Shown: positions 25,425 through 33,573 of the stretch, one piece after another
Layout: each line of letters starts with the position of its first letter
Position numbering within the stretch: position 1 is the first letter of the stretch
DNA from: Orenia metallireducens
GTDB taxonomy: Bacteria > Bacillota > Halanaerobiia > Halobacteroidales > Halobacteroidaceae
Assembly: GCF_001693735.1 (NCBI RefSeq)
Contig: NZ_LWDV01000007.1
Location: 1 to 64,000, forward strand
Reading direction: 5' to 3'
DNA: 64,000 nucleotides
Notes under the pieces: model-generated
What the model saw: only the letters and a program-made list of their open reading frames with translations
The model's database searches: none
What the model was told of the DNA's origin: nothing
Position numbers and translations under genes: made by a program

Positions 25425-26318
25425 TTATTCAGATTCATTAAAGCTACCTCTTTTACAGTGCTTACAGCCCAAACAGATAGATATCTTATCAGTAAATACA
25501 TTCTGTAAGGTCTTTAGCAAAGAGATTGGTTCTTTAAAGTGAAGAATAATCTCTTCAGGAGCAGCTGTAATTAAAGCACTAATCAATAAATCCTCATAAT
25601 CCAACTCACAATCAACCATATTCAAGATATGTTCATCCAAATATGTATTCTCAACAACCTTTTCATTTTGGTCTAAGAGCTTAAAGTGACCATTATTGAT
25701 TTTTACTACATGAATTAATCTATTTTTTGCTTCTTGATTATCTATAAAGTATTTTAATAAATTTATAAACTCTTCATATTCCTTCTCTACCACAAAATCT
25801 TCTACCGCTCTATCAATCGCTACTTCTAGCTCTGTTAAATAATCTTTTAATCTAAATCGAATAAATCCTTCTAAAGTAATCTCATTTGTCTCTTCTAAAT
25901 AATTTAAAATCTCTAATAAGATACGATTTTTACGTTGGATTTTAGAAATTATATCATTTTCCTCTTTAGATATCAAAAAGTTCAATCTATCCATTGCTAT
26001 CTCTAAAATCTCTTCTCGTTGCTGATCAGAAAAATCTCTATAATTGCTCTTTAATATCTTCATTAACAGCTCTTCTTCTAGATCATTAATTATTACATCT
26101 GATAAAGCATTTGCAATATACTCTTTAAATATAGTAGTGAGATTATCTAGTTCACCATTAGTAAAAGAACATCTACATGTAAATATGCAAAGCTCTCCAT
26201 TACCAAATTCATCTATCTCAATTATAATACCATCCTCTTTTAAAAATTCCAGTTCAAAAGCCAATCTCTCCCTTAGACAATCTGCATAACGACTAGTACC
26301 TATTTCAGTTATAGGCAT
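25425..26318 (-). CDS. ytxC: YtxC-like sporulation protein
   Basis: 297 residues, mostly charged and helical, without a signal peptide. The pattern LEEFIRFRLKDY-like segment (EGFIRFRLKDYLTELEVAID), DRAVEDFV near the middle and EEFINLLKYFID resemble YtxC. The C-terminus has a small Cys motif, CLGCKHCKRG. In Bacillus subtilis ytxC lies just upstream of thrS, as here (with a DUF445 gene between), which strongly supports the call. Its role in sporulation is poorly defined. The ATG has AAGGGAG upstream. Confidence 0.83.
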   Translation of the reverse strand: MPITEIGTSRYADCLRERLAFELEFLKEDGIIIEIDEFGNGELCIFTCRCSFTNGELDNLTTIFKEYIANALSDVIINDLEEELLMKILKSNYRDFSDQQREEILEIAMDRLNFLISKEENDIISKIQRKNRILLEILNYLEETNEITLEGFIRFRLKDYLTELEVAIDRAVEDFVVEKEYEEFINLLKYFIDNQEAKNRLIHVVKINNGHFKLLDQNEKVVENTYLDEHILNMVDCELDYEDLLISALITAAPEEIILHFKEPISLLKTLQNVFTDKISICLGCKHCKRGSFNESE

Positions 26319-26486
26319 TATACCACTCCCTTAAAAAATCAAATCTATAATATTATATGTTATTTTTAATACTTATATACTGCTAAAGGAAGTGGGATAA
26401 AAATTATAAAACTTTTGTTATCTTAATTTTTAGATTTTACTAATTATTAGTTACCAGTCTCTAATAACCAATCCTTTCTATCATGC

Positions 26487-27122
26487 TTATCTAATAAAAT
26501 TCATAAACTCTTTAGCTTCTCTTTCTGGTGCTTGAACCTTACCTTTTCCACTTTCAACCAACTTCATTAACCAAGCCATATTCTTTCCAAGTATCCTCAT
26601 AATCTGTACACCTTCTTCATCCTCTAGAGCTTCCCCAGGTCTTGTACCATGAATAACATTCCAATAATTTGAAGTTGGCATAACCATTTCTGAATAATTG
26701 ATGTAATTATTTAGTTGATTAAAGGTTGGTAACCCACCTGAACGTCTAACAGCCACAACAGGTGCTCCTACTTTATGCCTTAACATCATACCATTAAAAC
26801 TTGTTACATAAAAAGCTCTGTCTAAGAAACTCTTCATAGTGCCTGCAATTGCTGAATAATGAACTGGGGAACCTAAAATAATACCATCTGCTTCCTTCAT
26901 CTTCTGAATCCACTCATTAACAGGATCATTAGCAATTGCACACTTCTCATCTTGATTCTTAACACATTGATTACAAGCAATACAACCTCTAATTACCTTA
27001 TTACCTACTTGAATAATCTCTGTTTCTATCTCTGCTTTATTAAGCTCATCAGCAACTATTTTTAGTGCATGATAAGTATTTCCTTCTTGATTAGGACTTC
27101 CATTAAAAGCTACTACCTTCAT
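26487..27122 (-). CDS. NADPH-dependent FMN reductase / iron-sulfur flavoprotein family
   Basis: 211 residues, flavodoxin-like fold. The N-terminal FMN phosphate loop is FNGSPNQEGNTYHAL. A Cys cluster CIACNQCVKNQDEKC (C-x2-C-x2-C-x7-C, about 47-61) could bind an Fe-S centre as in archaeal-type iron-sulfur flavoproteins, and GSPVHYSAIAGTMKSFLDR contacts the flavin. It probably transfers electrons in redox or oxygen defence. The ATG has TGGAGG upstream. It is a separate unit from the nitroreductase 153 bases upstream, though both are flavoenzymes. Confidence 0.88.
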   Translation of the reverse strand: MKVVAFNGSPNQEGNTYHALKIVADELNKAEIETEIIQVGNKVIRGCIACNQCVKNQDEKCAIANDPVNEWIQKMKEADGIILGSPVHYSAIAGTMKSFLDRAFYVTSFNGMMLRHKVGAPVVAVRRSGGLPTFNQLNNYINYSEMVMPTSNYWNVIHGTRPGEALEDEEGVQIMRILGKNMAWLMKLVESGKGKVQAPEREAKEFMNFIR

Positions 27123-27275
27123 AAGTTATACCTCCATTTATATAGTTTTTTATTTATAACTTAATTAAGCCATAATTATAACCAAACAGATCAATATATT
27201 AATCTATATTAAAAAATCTGAATATACCGTGCTATATTTTATCTTAAATCATTGAATTTATCATATTAAAAAAAT

Positions 27276-27794
27276 TTAAAAGGTTTCATAATAGACTGTC
27301 TCTTCTAAAGGCTTTCTAGTTTGGTTGTGTCTATCAGGTGACACCTCTTCTCCCTCTGCATACCCTATAACCAAAATATTAATAGGCTCAATATTCTCTG
27401 GTATATTAAACTCTTTTCTTATAACTTCTGGATCAAAATAACAGACCCAGACTGTTCCAAGTCCAAGCTCAGTAGCCTGAAGCATCATATGGTCAGTAAC
27501 TATACTAGCATCAATATCTGCTGTATCCATATTATCAAAGGGTCTTTTCCAGGTCTTATCATGGTCTGCACATACTATAATAGCTAAGGGAGCACCAAAT
27601 ATTTTTGCTCCTTTACTAAGTTTAGCTAAGCCTTCTTCTGTTTGTACTACAACAAGACGTTGAGGCTGACCATTTGTAGCTGTAGGAGCCACTCTACCTG
27701 CTTCCAATATTTTAAGCAATTTCTCTTCTTCAACCTTCTTTGAGCTATATTTTCTTGCAGAATATCTCTTTTTAGCCAATTTTAAAAATTCCAT
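27276..27794 (-). CDS. nitroreductase-family FMN oxidoreductase
   Basis: 172 residues. The N-terminal RYSARKYSSKKVEEEKL and APTATNGQPQRLVVV segments are the FMN-binding signature of the nitroreductase superfamily, and the C-terminal half has GLGTVWVCYFDPEVIRKEF. Family members reduce nitro compounds, quinones or flavins with NAD(P)H; the substrate is unknown. The ATG has AAGGGGG. A consensus promoter lies about 250 bases upstream at 28051-28079. Confidence 0.9.
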   Translation of the reverse strand: MEFLKLAKKRYSARKYSSKKVEEEKLLKILEAGRVAPTATNGQPQRLVVVQTEEGLAKLSKGAKIFGAPLAIIVCADHDKTWKRPFDNMDTADIDASIVTDHMMLQATELGLGTVWVCYFDPEVIRKEFNIPENIEPINILVIGYAEGEEVSPDRHNQTRKPLEETVYYETF

Positions 27795-28050
27795 AATTTT
27801 ATCCCCCTTATATTATCTTTTTCTATATATAACTTTGTAATAAGCTAATTACAATCATTATGTAAAACTAATATACCATATTACTATCCTAACAAAATTT
27901 CTTGAATCCTATTCTATTTAACTCAGTTTAATTAAATTAGTTTAACTGTAATTTTTCTTATTACAATTAAATCAAAAAAATTAATTTAATCATAATCATT
28001 AATTTTAATTAAATAAATTAATGAAAATTTCACTCTATTAATACGATATA

Positions 28051-28079
28051 ATTATACAGATTATATTTCTTCTTGTCAA
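28051..28079 (-). promoter_or_regulatory. consensus promoter upstream of the nitroreductase gene
   Basis: TTGACA (28074-28079), 17 bases, TATAAT (28051-28056) on the minus strand. The implied 5' leader of about 250 bases (27795-28045) is very AT-rich; I see no known riboswitch, terminator or reading frame in it. Confidence 0.8.
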
Positions 28080-28170
28080 TATACTTAAAAATAAATATAG
28101 AAAATTGATTTAAAAGGTAGAAAACATACTCTGTTGCTAGAGCATACTCTCCCCTTTTATCTGTTAAGAC

Positions 28171-28755
28171 TTAGGCATTTACCTCTTTGTGAGCAAAGAG
28201 GTATTTAACCGCTAGCTTAAACTGCTCATACATCTTAACACCTTCAAGTTGATTCAAACTATCAACTAAGCTCTCATAATACCATTTCTGCTTCTTATAC
28301 CCTCTATTAAAGATAGTCCAAAGCTCATCTCCAATCTCATCATAATCTCTAATCATACTTCTAATATTGGCTAATTTATCAGCACAAGCAATATATTTTA
28401 TGTCAATATCATTAATAGTTTTTAAATAGTTGATTGTATGTTCTTTTCTTTCTTCCCAAGGAGTACTCTCCCTATCTTCTAACTCCTCTGAGGCACCTAT
28501 AACCATTTCAGTTATTCTACTATTGAAGATACCTTTTAATTCTTCTTCAGTTAGATCTGTATCCTCAAGGGTATCATGTAATAAAGCAGCGGCTATTACC
28601 TCTTCTTTAGTACCATTTTCTTGAAGAATCATAGCTACTTCCACAGGATGTATAATATAAGGAGTATCTTCTTTACCTTTTCTCATATCTCCATAATGGG
28701 CTTTGGCAGCTACTTCTAAAGCCTTAGCTATTAATTTGTTTTTGTTTAATTGCAT
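28171..28755 (-). CDS. HD-domain phosphohydrolase (SpoT/MESH1-like)
   Basis: About 194 residues, a single HD domain. Metal-binding residues are visible as H in AAKAHYGDMRKG, IIHPVEVA, and the HD pair in AALLHDTLEDTDLTEEEL; a later Asp lies in CADKLANI. This is the RelA/SpoT-type HD fold, but there is no synthetase domain, so it may be a small (p)ppGpp hydrolase or act on another nucleotide. The frame opens at TTG 28767 directly on the Shine-Dalgarno; ATG 28755 is better. It ends before a T-rich region. Confidence 0.85.
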   Translation of the reverse strand: MQLNKNKLIAKALEVAAKAHYGDMRKGKEDTPYIIHPVEVAMILQENGTKEEVIAAALLHDTLEDTDLTEEELKGIFNSRITEMVIGASEELEDRESTPWEERKEHTINYLKTINDIDIKYIACADKLANIRSMIRDYDEIGDELWTIFNRGYKKQKWYYESLVDSLNQLEGVKMYEQFKLAVKYLFAHKEVNA

Positions 28756-28931
28756 AACATCAACCAACCTCCTTGTTATAAAATTAGATTATATTAATAG
28801 TATTAAGCCTTATCTAACTTATTTCACTAAAATAATTAATTTTCCTTTTATTTCACTTTTACTTTCTTACATCTTACTATTTATATTTCCACAAAAAATA
28901 AAAAAACACTCTTCTTTTTGAGTGTTATAAA

Positions 28932-29007
28932 TGGTGGGGATAAGCGGTCTCGAACCACTGACCTCTACGATGTCAACGTAACGCTCTCCCAACTGAGCTA
29001 TATCCCC
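28932..29007 (-). tRNA. tRNA-Val (GAC)
   Basis: Full cloverleaf with encoded CCA: acceptor GGGGATA/TATCCCC, anticodon loop TTGACAT giving anticodon GAC, T-loop TTCGAGA. Last gene of the seven-tRNA cluster. Confidence 0.95.
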
Positions 29008-29118
29008 ACAATATTAAATTAAAAAATTGATAATGTACAATTATATATTAAAAAACAATTAAAAGTATTTAAAGACCTTTAATTGTGAATTATTAACTGT
29101 TCATTGTCAATTAAATAA

Positions 29119-29207
29119 TGGTACCGAGGGTCGGACTCGAACCGACACGGGAGTTAAATCCCACCGGATTTTAAGTCCGGTGCGTCTGCCTATTCCGCCA
29201 CCTCGGC
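29119..29207 (-). tRNA. tRNA-Leu (TAA)
   Basis: Class II tRNA with a long variable arm, encoded CCA, acceptor GCCGAGG/CCTCGGT, anticodon stem CCGGA/TCCGG and loop CTTAAAA (anticodon TAA). Confidence 0.95.
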
Positions 29208-29315
29208 AAACTGCTAATTTACAATTAGCAATGTACAATCTACAATTAAATTCAATTTTTTAAGCTCTTGACTATTAATTGTTCATTGTCAACTGTACAT
29301 TGACAATTGTTTTTA

Positions 29316-29390
29316 TGGAGGCGGCACCCAGATTTGAACTGGGGAATAAAGGATTTGCAGTCCTCTGCCTTACCACTTGGCTATGCCGCC
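29316..29390 (-). tRNA. tRNA-Cys (GCA)
   Basis: Cloverleaf with encoded CCA: acceptor GGCGGCA/TGCCGCC, anticodon loop CTGCAAA (anticodon GCA), T-arm CCCAG-TTCAAAT-CTGGG. Confidence 0.95.
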
Positions 29391-29477
29391 CTACTTTTTT
29401 GAAAAAAAATTAAAGATGCGACGTTTCGATGACTTAGCATCGAAGGCTACCTTTCGTATTTAAATCAAGGTTTTCGA

Positions 29478-29553
29478 TGGAGCGAAAGACGAGACTCGAA
29501 CTCGCGACCTTCTCGTTGGCAACGAGATGCTCTACCAACTGAGCTACTTTCGC
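29478..29553 (-). tRNA. tRNA-Gly (GCC)
   Basis: Cloverleaf with encoded CCA: acceptor GCGAAAG/CTTTCGC, anticodon stem CTCGT/ACGAG, loop TGCCA within TTGCCAA (anticodon GCC). A separate hairpin-forming stretch lies just downstream at about 29425-29450. Confidence 0.95.
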
Positions 29554-29568
29554 ATGTTTTAAAATAGA

Positions 29569-29644
29569 TGGTGGCAAAACCCGGACTTGAACCGGGGACA
29601 CGAGGATTTTCAATCCTCTGCTCTACCAACTGAGCTATTTCGCC
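29569..29644 (-). tRNA. tRNA-Phe (GAA)
   Basis: Cloverleaf with encoded CCA: acceptor GGCGAAA/TTTTGCC (one G-T), anticodon loop TTGAAAA (anticodon GAA). Its product is the ligand expected for the pheST T-box in the same window. Confidence 0.95.
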
Positions 29645-29659
29645 AAAATCAAATTTAAA

Positions 29660-29736
29660 TGGCGAGGATGACGAGACTCGAACTCGCGACCTCCGGCGTG
29701 ACAGGCCGGCGTGGTAACCAACTCCACCACATCCCC
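29660..29736 (-). tRNA. tRNA-Asp (GTC)
   Basis: Cloverleaf with encoded CCA: acceptor GGGGATG/CATCCTC, anticodon stem CCGGC/GCCGG, loop CTGTCAC (anticodon GTC). Confidence 0.95.
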
Positions 29737-29824
29737 AAATTATTAGTTAAGAGTGAAGAGTTAATAGTTTTAAAAGAAAATTTATAACTATTAATTTTTA
29801 ACTTTTAATTCTTAACTGAATAAT

Positions 29825-29900
29825 TGGTGGGCGAAACAGGACTTGAACCTGTGACCCCCTGCTTGTAAGGCAGGTGCTCTCCCAACTGAGCTATTCGCCC
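29825..29900 (-). tRNA. tRNA-Val (TAC)
   Basis: Cloverleaf with encoded CCA: acceptor GGGCGAA/TTCGCCC, anticodon stem CCTGC/GCAGG, loop CTTACAA (anticodon TAC). First gene of the cluster, right after the promoter at 29915-29943. Confidence 0.95.
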
Positions 29901-29914
29901 TTAACACAAATATT

Positions 29915-29943
29915 ATTATATACAATCTTATTAGATACGTCAA
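29915..29943 (-). promoter_or_regulatory. promoter of the tRNA cluster
   Basis: TTGACG (29938-29943), 17 bases, TATAAT (29915-29920) on the minus strand, 14 bases upstream of tRNA-Val. It can drive all seven tRNA genes down to 28932; no terminator-like hairpin was seen between them. Confidence 0.8.
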
Positions 29944-29970
29944 GATTTTTTTATAAAAAAGAAATGGAAA

Positions 29971-30020
29971 TTTAAACCTAAGATTAGCTGATATTTATCA
30001 ATCCTAATCTTAGGTTTAAA
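29971..30020 (-). terminator. terminator of sleB-ypeB
   Basis: TTTAAACCTAAGATTAG and its complement form a 17-bp stem after the ypeB stop, followed by T-rich DNA on the minus strand. Confidence 0.8.
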
Positions 30021-30032
30021 TTAAATTTTAAT

Positions 30033-31469
30033 CTACTTTACATTTTTATAGAAATCATCATCAACACCATGTACTACTTCTTCTTTTCCTGTAATTGCAT
30101 TGATATGAACTCTATAATTTGCATCCCCTTGTCCATCTCCTATTTCACCAATGAACTCATAGCATAATACTTCTTTTCCACCATGGGTATCTACAACCAA
30201 TCTTTCATGGGTTATATTTAAGTTAGAACTTATCTTCTTTTTAGCTTCTTCCATACTGAGTTTAGGTATTAGCATACTCTCTGGCCTATTTTTATGATGT
30301 AATAGGTACTCTATACCGTTAAAACCTATCACTTCACCATTATCCATTGCTACCTCTGTACTTACTGAGTCTGGACTGATGATTACATCATACTGTCCAA
30401 CCTTCTGTACAGGAGCAAGTACAACCATAGCAATATCATTGAAAGGCTTACTTGATACAACCTCCATATGCTCATATCCATTATTCTTCAAAAACTCTTT
30501 AGCTTTGGCTTCAGCTTGCTCTTCAGTTATCTTTTTATCTTTAGTTGCACGACGATTTAATAAAGAGATGACTTGTCCACCCTTCTTACTGACATCGATA
30601 TAAACTATCTCATTCTCATTATTCTTATTTATTGCTTGAATTGAATGAGCAGGTAAATGAGTTTCAATAGTTCTACCATTAACTTTAAGCTGCTCTTTGT
30701 TTATAATATTATATCTATACTGTTCAGGGTTATTAATAAATCTTTTGGCTGTTTGAATTGCTTGTTTTTGATTTACATTTTTACCTTGAATCTCTGTTAG
30801 AGCTAAGGTTACATCTCTGTCCTTTAATTCTATACCCCCATCAGGAAATATCGCTTCTAATTCTTTTTGAATATCATCTAGCTTCAAACTCTTATCAAGC
30901 TCTACTAAACCAGCCAAGGGACTGGCAGAGTATTCTTGATCAGCATCTGAGTCCATCTTTACTCTTTTCTTATCATACCATTTAAAGTTCTTCTGCATCA
31001 TCTTATCATGAATACCCTCTAAATTCTTATTTGCTACCATAACATTTTTATAAAAAGACTCTAACATCTTCTTATCTTTATCACTTAATCCACCATTGAC
31101 AACCTTCTTATCCAAGTGATTTGTATATTGTAATATCCTATGTAGCATGGATTTAGTATTATCTAATGATTGATCACTAAGAGGAAGTTGTCCAATATCT
31201 TCTTGGGCGGAATAAGCTGAACGCCAAATGTTAGATAAATTTACAGACAAGTTATCAGCAGCTTGTGCTACCATGACTGTTCCTAACTCCGATTCTAAAG
31301 CATCTATATGATGATTTAGACCTTGAAAAGCATTCTCATATCTATTATTTAATTCACTCTCTAAATCCTTTTGAACATCTTGCATTGCATTATATTGATT
31401 ATATCCCCAATATCCTACTGCCGCTAAAGCAAACACCAACATAATTATACCTATTGTTCTAAAATCCAA
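30033..31469 (-). CDS. ypeB: spore germination protein YpeB
   Basis: Partner of SleB needed for stability and localisation of the cortex-lytic enzyme in the spore. About 478 residues: an N-terminal membrane helix (about 5-22), a long helical region with SDQSLDNTKSMLHRILQYTN, then PepSY-like repeats in the C-terminal half (for example TKDKKITEEQAEAKAKEFL and the end HINAITGKEEVVHGVD). The frame can open at GTG 31478, but the TTG at 31469 is correctly spaced after AGGAGTGAT. It follows sleB by 11 bases. Confidence 0.94.
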   Translation of the reverse strand: MDFRTIGIIMLVFALAAVGYWGYNQYNAMQDVQKDLESELNNRYENAFQGLNHHIDALESELGTVMVAQAADNLSVNLSNIWRSAYSAQEDIGQLPLSDQSLDNTKSMLHRILQYTNHLDKKVVNGGLSDKDKKMLESFYKNVMVANKNLEGIHDKMMQKNFKWYDKKRVKMDSDADQEYSASPLAGLVELDKSLKLDDIQKELEAIFPDGGIELKDRDVTLALTEIQGKNVNQKQAIQTAKRFINNPEQYRYNIINKEQLKVNGRTIETHLPAHSIQAINKNNENEIVYIDVSKKGGQVISLLNRRATKDKKITEEQAEAKAKEFLKNNGYEHMEVVSSKPFNDIAMVVLAPVQKVGQYDVIISPDSVSTEVAMDNGEVIGFNGIEYLLHHKNRPESMLIPKLSMEEAKKKISSNLNITHERLVVDTHGGKEVLCYEFIGEIGDGQGDANYRVHINAITGKEEVVHGVDDDFYKNVK

Positions 31470-31480
31470 GTTTATCACTC

Positions 31481-31960
31481 CTATTTAGCAAAGATATGCT
31501 TACCTATTCTTCTGACAATCTTACGAGAAAAAATCCAATTAGTTTCTACTTTTGCTGCATTATAATAATAAACAGAACCATAAGTTGGATCCCAACCACG
31601 ATAAGCTGCTAAAGTAGCTTTTACAATCTGGTCACTTGGAGTTTGTTCCCAGATATGACCTCTAGCTACTGCTGTAAATGCCCACGGTTGATAAATTACT
31701 CCTGATATAGTATTAGGGAATCTAGAATCACGAACACGATTCATAATAACCGCTCCTACTGCAACTTGACCAACATACGGTTCACCTCGGGCTTCTGCAT
31801 CAAGAGTTCTGGCAAATAATTGCATCGTAGGTGAGAGACTATTAAAACTGGCAGTACCGGCTTCACTCTCCTCAATATCTACTTTAGGTTGTGCATAATA
31901 AAGAAAGAAACCTGCACCAATTAATACCATAACGATTAAAAACACTGCTAATTTCTTCAT
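31481..31960 (-). CDS. sleB: spore cortex-lytic enzyme SleB, short form without a PG-binding domain
   Basis: Lytic transglycosylase that degrades muramic-lactam cortex peptidoglycan during germination. 159 residues: an N-terminal membrane segment or signal (about 4-22), then the SleB/hydrolase_2 catalytic domain with the catalytic Glu56 in ARTLDAEARGEP, VGAVIMNRVRDSRFPNTI, and YYYNAAKVETNWIFSRK. Bacillus SleB is about 300 residues with an N-terminal peptidoglycan-binding domain, which is absent here. The ATG has AAAGGAGG upstream. It forms an operon with ypeB. Confidence 0.92.
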   Translation of the reverse strand: MKKLAVFLIVMVLIGAGFFLYYAQPKVDIEESEAGTASFNSLSPTMQLFARTLDAEARGEPYVGQVAVGAVIMNRVRDSRFPNTISGVIYQPWAFTAVARGHIWEQTPSDQIVKATLAAYRGWDPTYGSVYYYNAAKVETNWIFSRKIVRRIGKHIFAK

Positions 31961-32029
31961 TTTTACCTCCTTTATTACTTTATTTTCTCTATTATATTTT
32001 GCTTTTAGTCTATCAAATATTCAAAAAAG

Positions 32030-32382
32030 TTATTCATTTGAACCAATACTTCTTTGTAGAATTTCAGGAGTTTCTGCTAATTCACTTTTATCACCTTCTC
32101 CCTCATGAGAAGGTCTTTGTGGAGAAGAGACAACTGTAATACTGTTAAGTAGTATCTCAATTTCTTCCATATTTTCACCTTTTTTATCTTCTTTCTCAGC
32201 TCAGCCCTTGGTACAACAATTGTCACTTCATTAGGTTTATCGTAAGCAAAGCATCTTTCTAGGAATATCTCTAGACCATCTAAGTTTAGGTGTATTACAT
32301 CTTTGTTTCTACAATGACACTCCCTTTTAAATAAATTTAACATCTTTCTTTTTATCTTTTTAACTAAAGAAAAAACTCCCAT
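32030..32382 (-). CDS. uncharacterised small protein with a possible -1 frameshift
   Basis: An unrecognised basic reading frame opens at ATG 32382 behind AAAGGAGGT, beginning MGVFSLVKKIKRKMLNLFKR with a CHCRNKD motif. In its own frame it runs to 32077 (101 residues), but the last 35 or so residues look unnatural. At PRAELRKKIKK the mRNA reads A-AAA-AAG, a dnaX-type slippery heptamer. A -1 shift there continues as KKGENMEEIEILLNSITVVS to a stop at 32030. Alternatively ATG 32170, which has its own AAGGTGA, starts a separate 46-residue gene. No family was recognised. Confidence 0.5.
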
Positions 32383-32494
32383 AACCTACCTCCTTTAAAT
32401 AGTCTATTAAGATAAAGATTTAGTGGTGAATTATGGAAATTAAATTTCGCTTATTTATATGAATTTTTTATGTAGAAAATGAGACTTAATGGGT

Positions 32495-32587
32495 ATATTG
32501 CGACACTTTGACTTCAGTACATATAGGAGAGACCGGTTTTGTATGAAGGGTTAGGGTGAGGTGTGAATTCAAAAAGTGTCGCAATAT
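32495..32587. repeat. MITE-like element, short type (copy B)
   Basis: A 93-bp unit with termini ATATTGCGACACTTT and AAAGTGTCGCAATAT, 15-bp perfect inverted repeats. The interior holds GAAGGGTTAGGGTGAGGTGT, shared in part with copies A and C. Left flank GGGT and right flank CTCTCTATTGTATCA match copy C, showing a conserved orientation. It is too short to encode anything. With the rest of 32383-32678 no gene is seen. Confidence 0.78.
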
Positions 32588-32643
32588 CTCTCTATTGTAT
32601 CACTTTCCTTATTAATATAAGATACTTACTATCTTGCATATAA

Positions 32644-32672
32644 AAAAGAACAGGACCAGCCTGCTCTCTTTA
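32644..32672 (-). terminator. terminator of the beta-barrel gene
   Basis: AGAGCAGG-CTGGT-CCTGTTCT with TTTTTT following on the minus strand, seven bases past the stop codon. Confidence 0.88.
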
Positions 32673-32678
32673 AAACTA

Positions 32679-33356
32679 TTAAAATTTAAGTGCTAAATTA
32701 ATTCCTGCTCGTAAACCATTTACTCCAATTGCATTATCTTCTTGACTATCAACCAACTTATTTTCATTCCAATTATATACTTCCTTTACATCAATATCTG
32801 CTCTTCTATAACCAACACTTCCCATTAGAGCAATATGGTCATTAACTGGATAATCAACTTGAGCTTCTAATAAATAGCCCAATCCATCTCCAGCTACAAC
32901 AGCTTCATTAAAAGCTCCATCTTCCCAAGAATTATCTTGCATATAGTTCTCTGCAAAGTTATGATTGCTAATACCAACACTTAATCTAATCTCATCACTT
33001 AATTTATAAGATAATTTGCCATAATACCCATCTAGATAATATTCAGATAGATAATCTGTTCTACTACTATCAGCGTAGGTTTCAAAAGAAGACCAAGAAG
33101 AGCTTGCTCTATCTATTCCTCCTCCTATTCCCCACTTACTACCTAACCAAAAGAGTCCTTCTAAATAAAATCCAGTACCACTATTTAAAGACTCTCTTAC
33201 CCAATAATCATCATTTAAATTCCCATTATCAATTTCAGAGTAAACAAAGTTATTATATGTAACTCCTCCATTGAACTCTACCCTTTCTCCAGCCATTACT
33301 ACAGAATTTGAAAAGAAGATTAATCCCATAATCAGTAATAATATCTCTTTTTTCAT
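32679..33356 (-). CDS. secreted outer-membrane beta-barrel-like protein
   Basis: 225 residues. An N-terminal signal peptide (about 1-23, hydrophobic core LLLIMGLIFFSNSVV then AGERVEF) is followed by alternating hydrophobic/polar strands rich in Tyr, Trp and Gly. The chain ends in GINLALKF; a C-terminal Phe after an amphipathic strand is the hallmark of outer-membrane beta-barrels recognised by BamA. Eight or so strands could be drawn. It suggests a diderm host. The ATG 33356 has AAGGA upstream, and a strong terminator follows. No specific family or substrate was recognised; it could be a porin-like or OmpW/OmpX-like small barrel. Confidence 0.72.
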   Translation of the reverse strand: MKKEILLLIMGLIFFSNSVVMAGERVEFNGGVTYNNFVYSEIDNGNLNDDYWVRESLNSGTGFYLEGLFWLGSKWGIGGGIDRASSSWSSFETYADSSRTDYLSEYYLDGYYGKLSYKLSDEIRLSVGISNHNFAENYMQDNSWEDGAFNEAVVAGDGLGYLLEAQVDYPVNDHIALMGSVGYRRADIDVKEVYNWNENKLVDSQEDNAIGVNGLRAGINLALKF

Positions 33357-33573
33357 CAAATCATCCTTCCACCTCTAAAATTTTTACTATATATTGGTAT
33401 AAATAATTTACTAAAGACTATATCAATTATTTTATATAGTTGGCTTGATAAGAAAGGATACTATAATTATATCAATTATATTTGTGGAATTAAATAGAAC
33501 TTAATGGAATTTAGATATAATTTATAACAACTATATACAAGTATTTTATTCTGGCTAAAGTATATATCTATCC

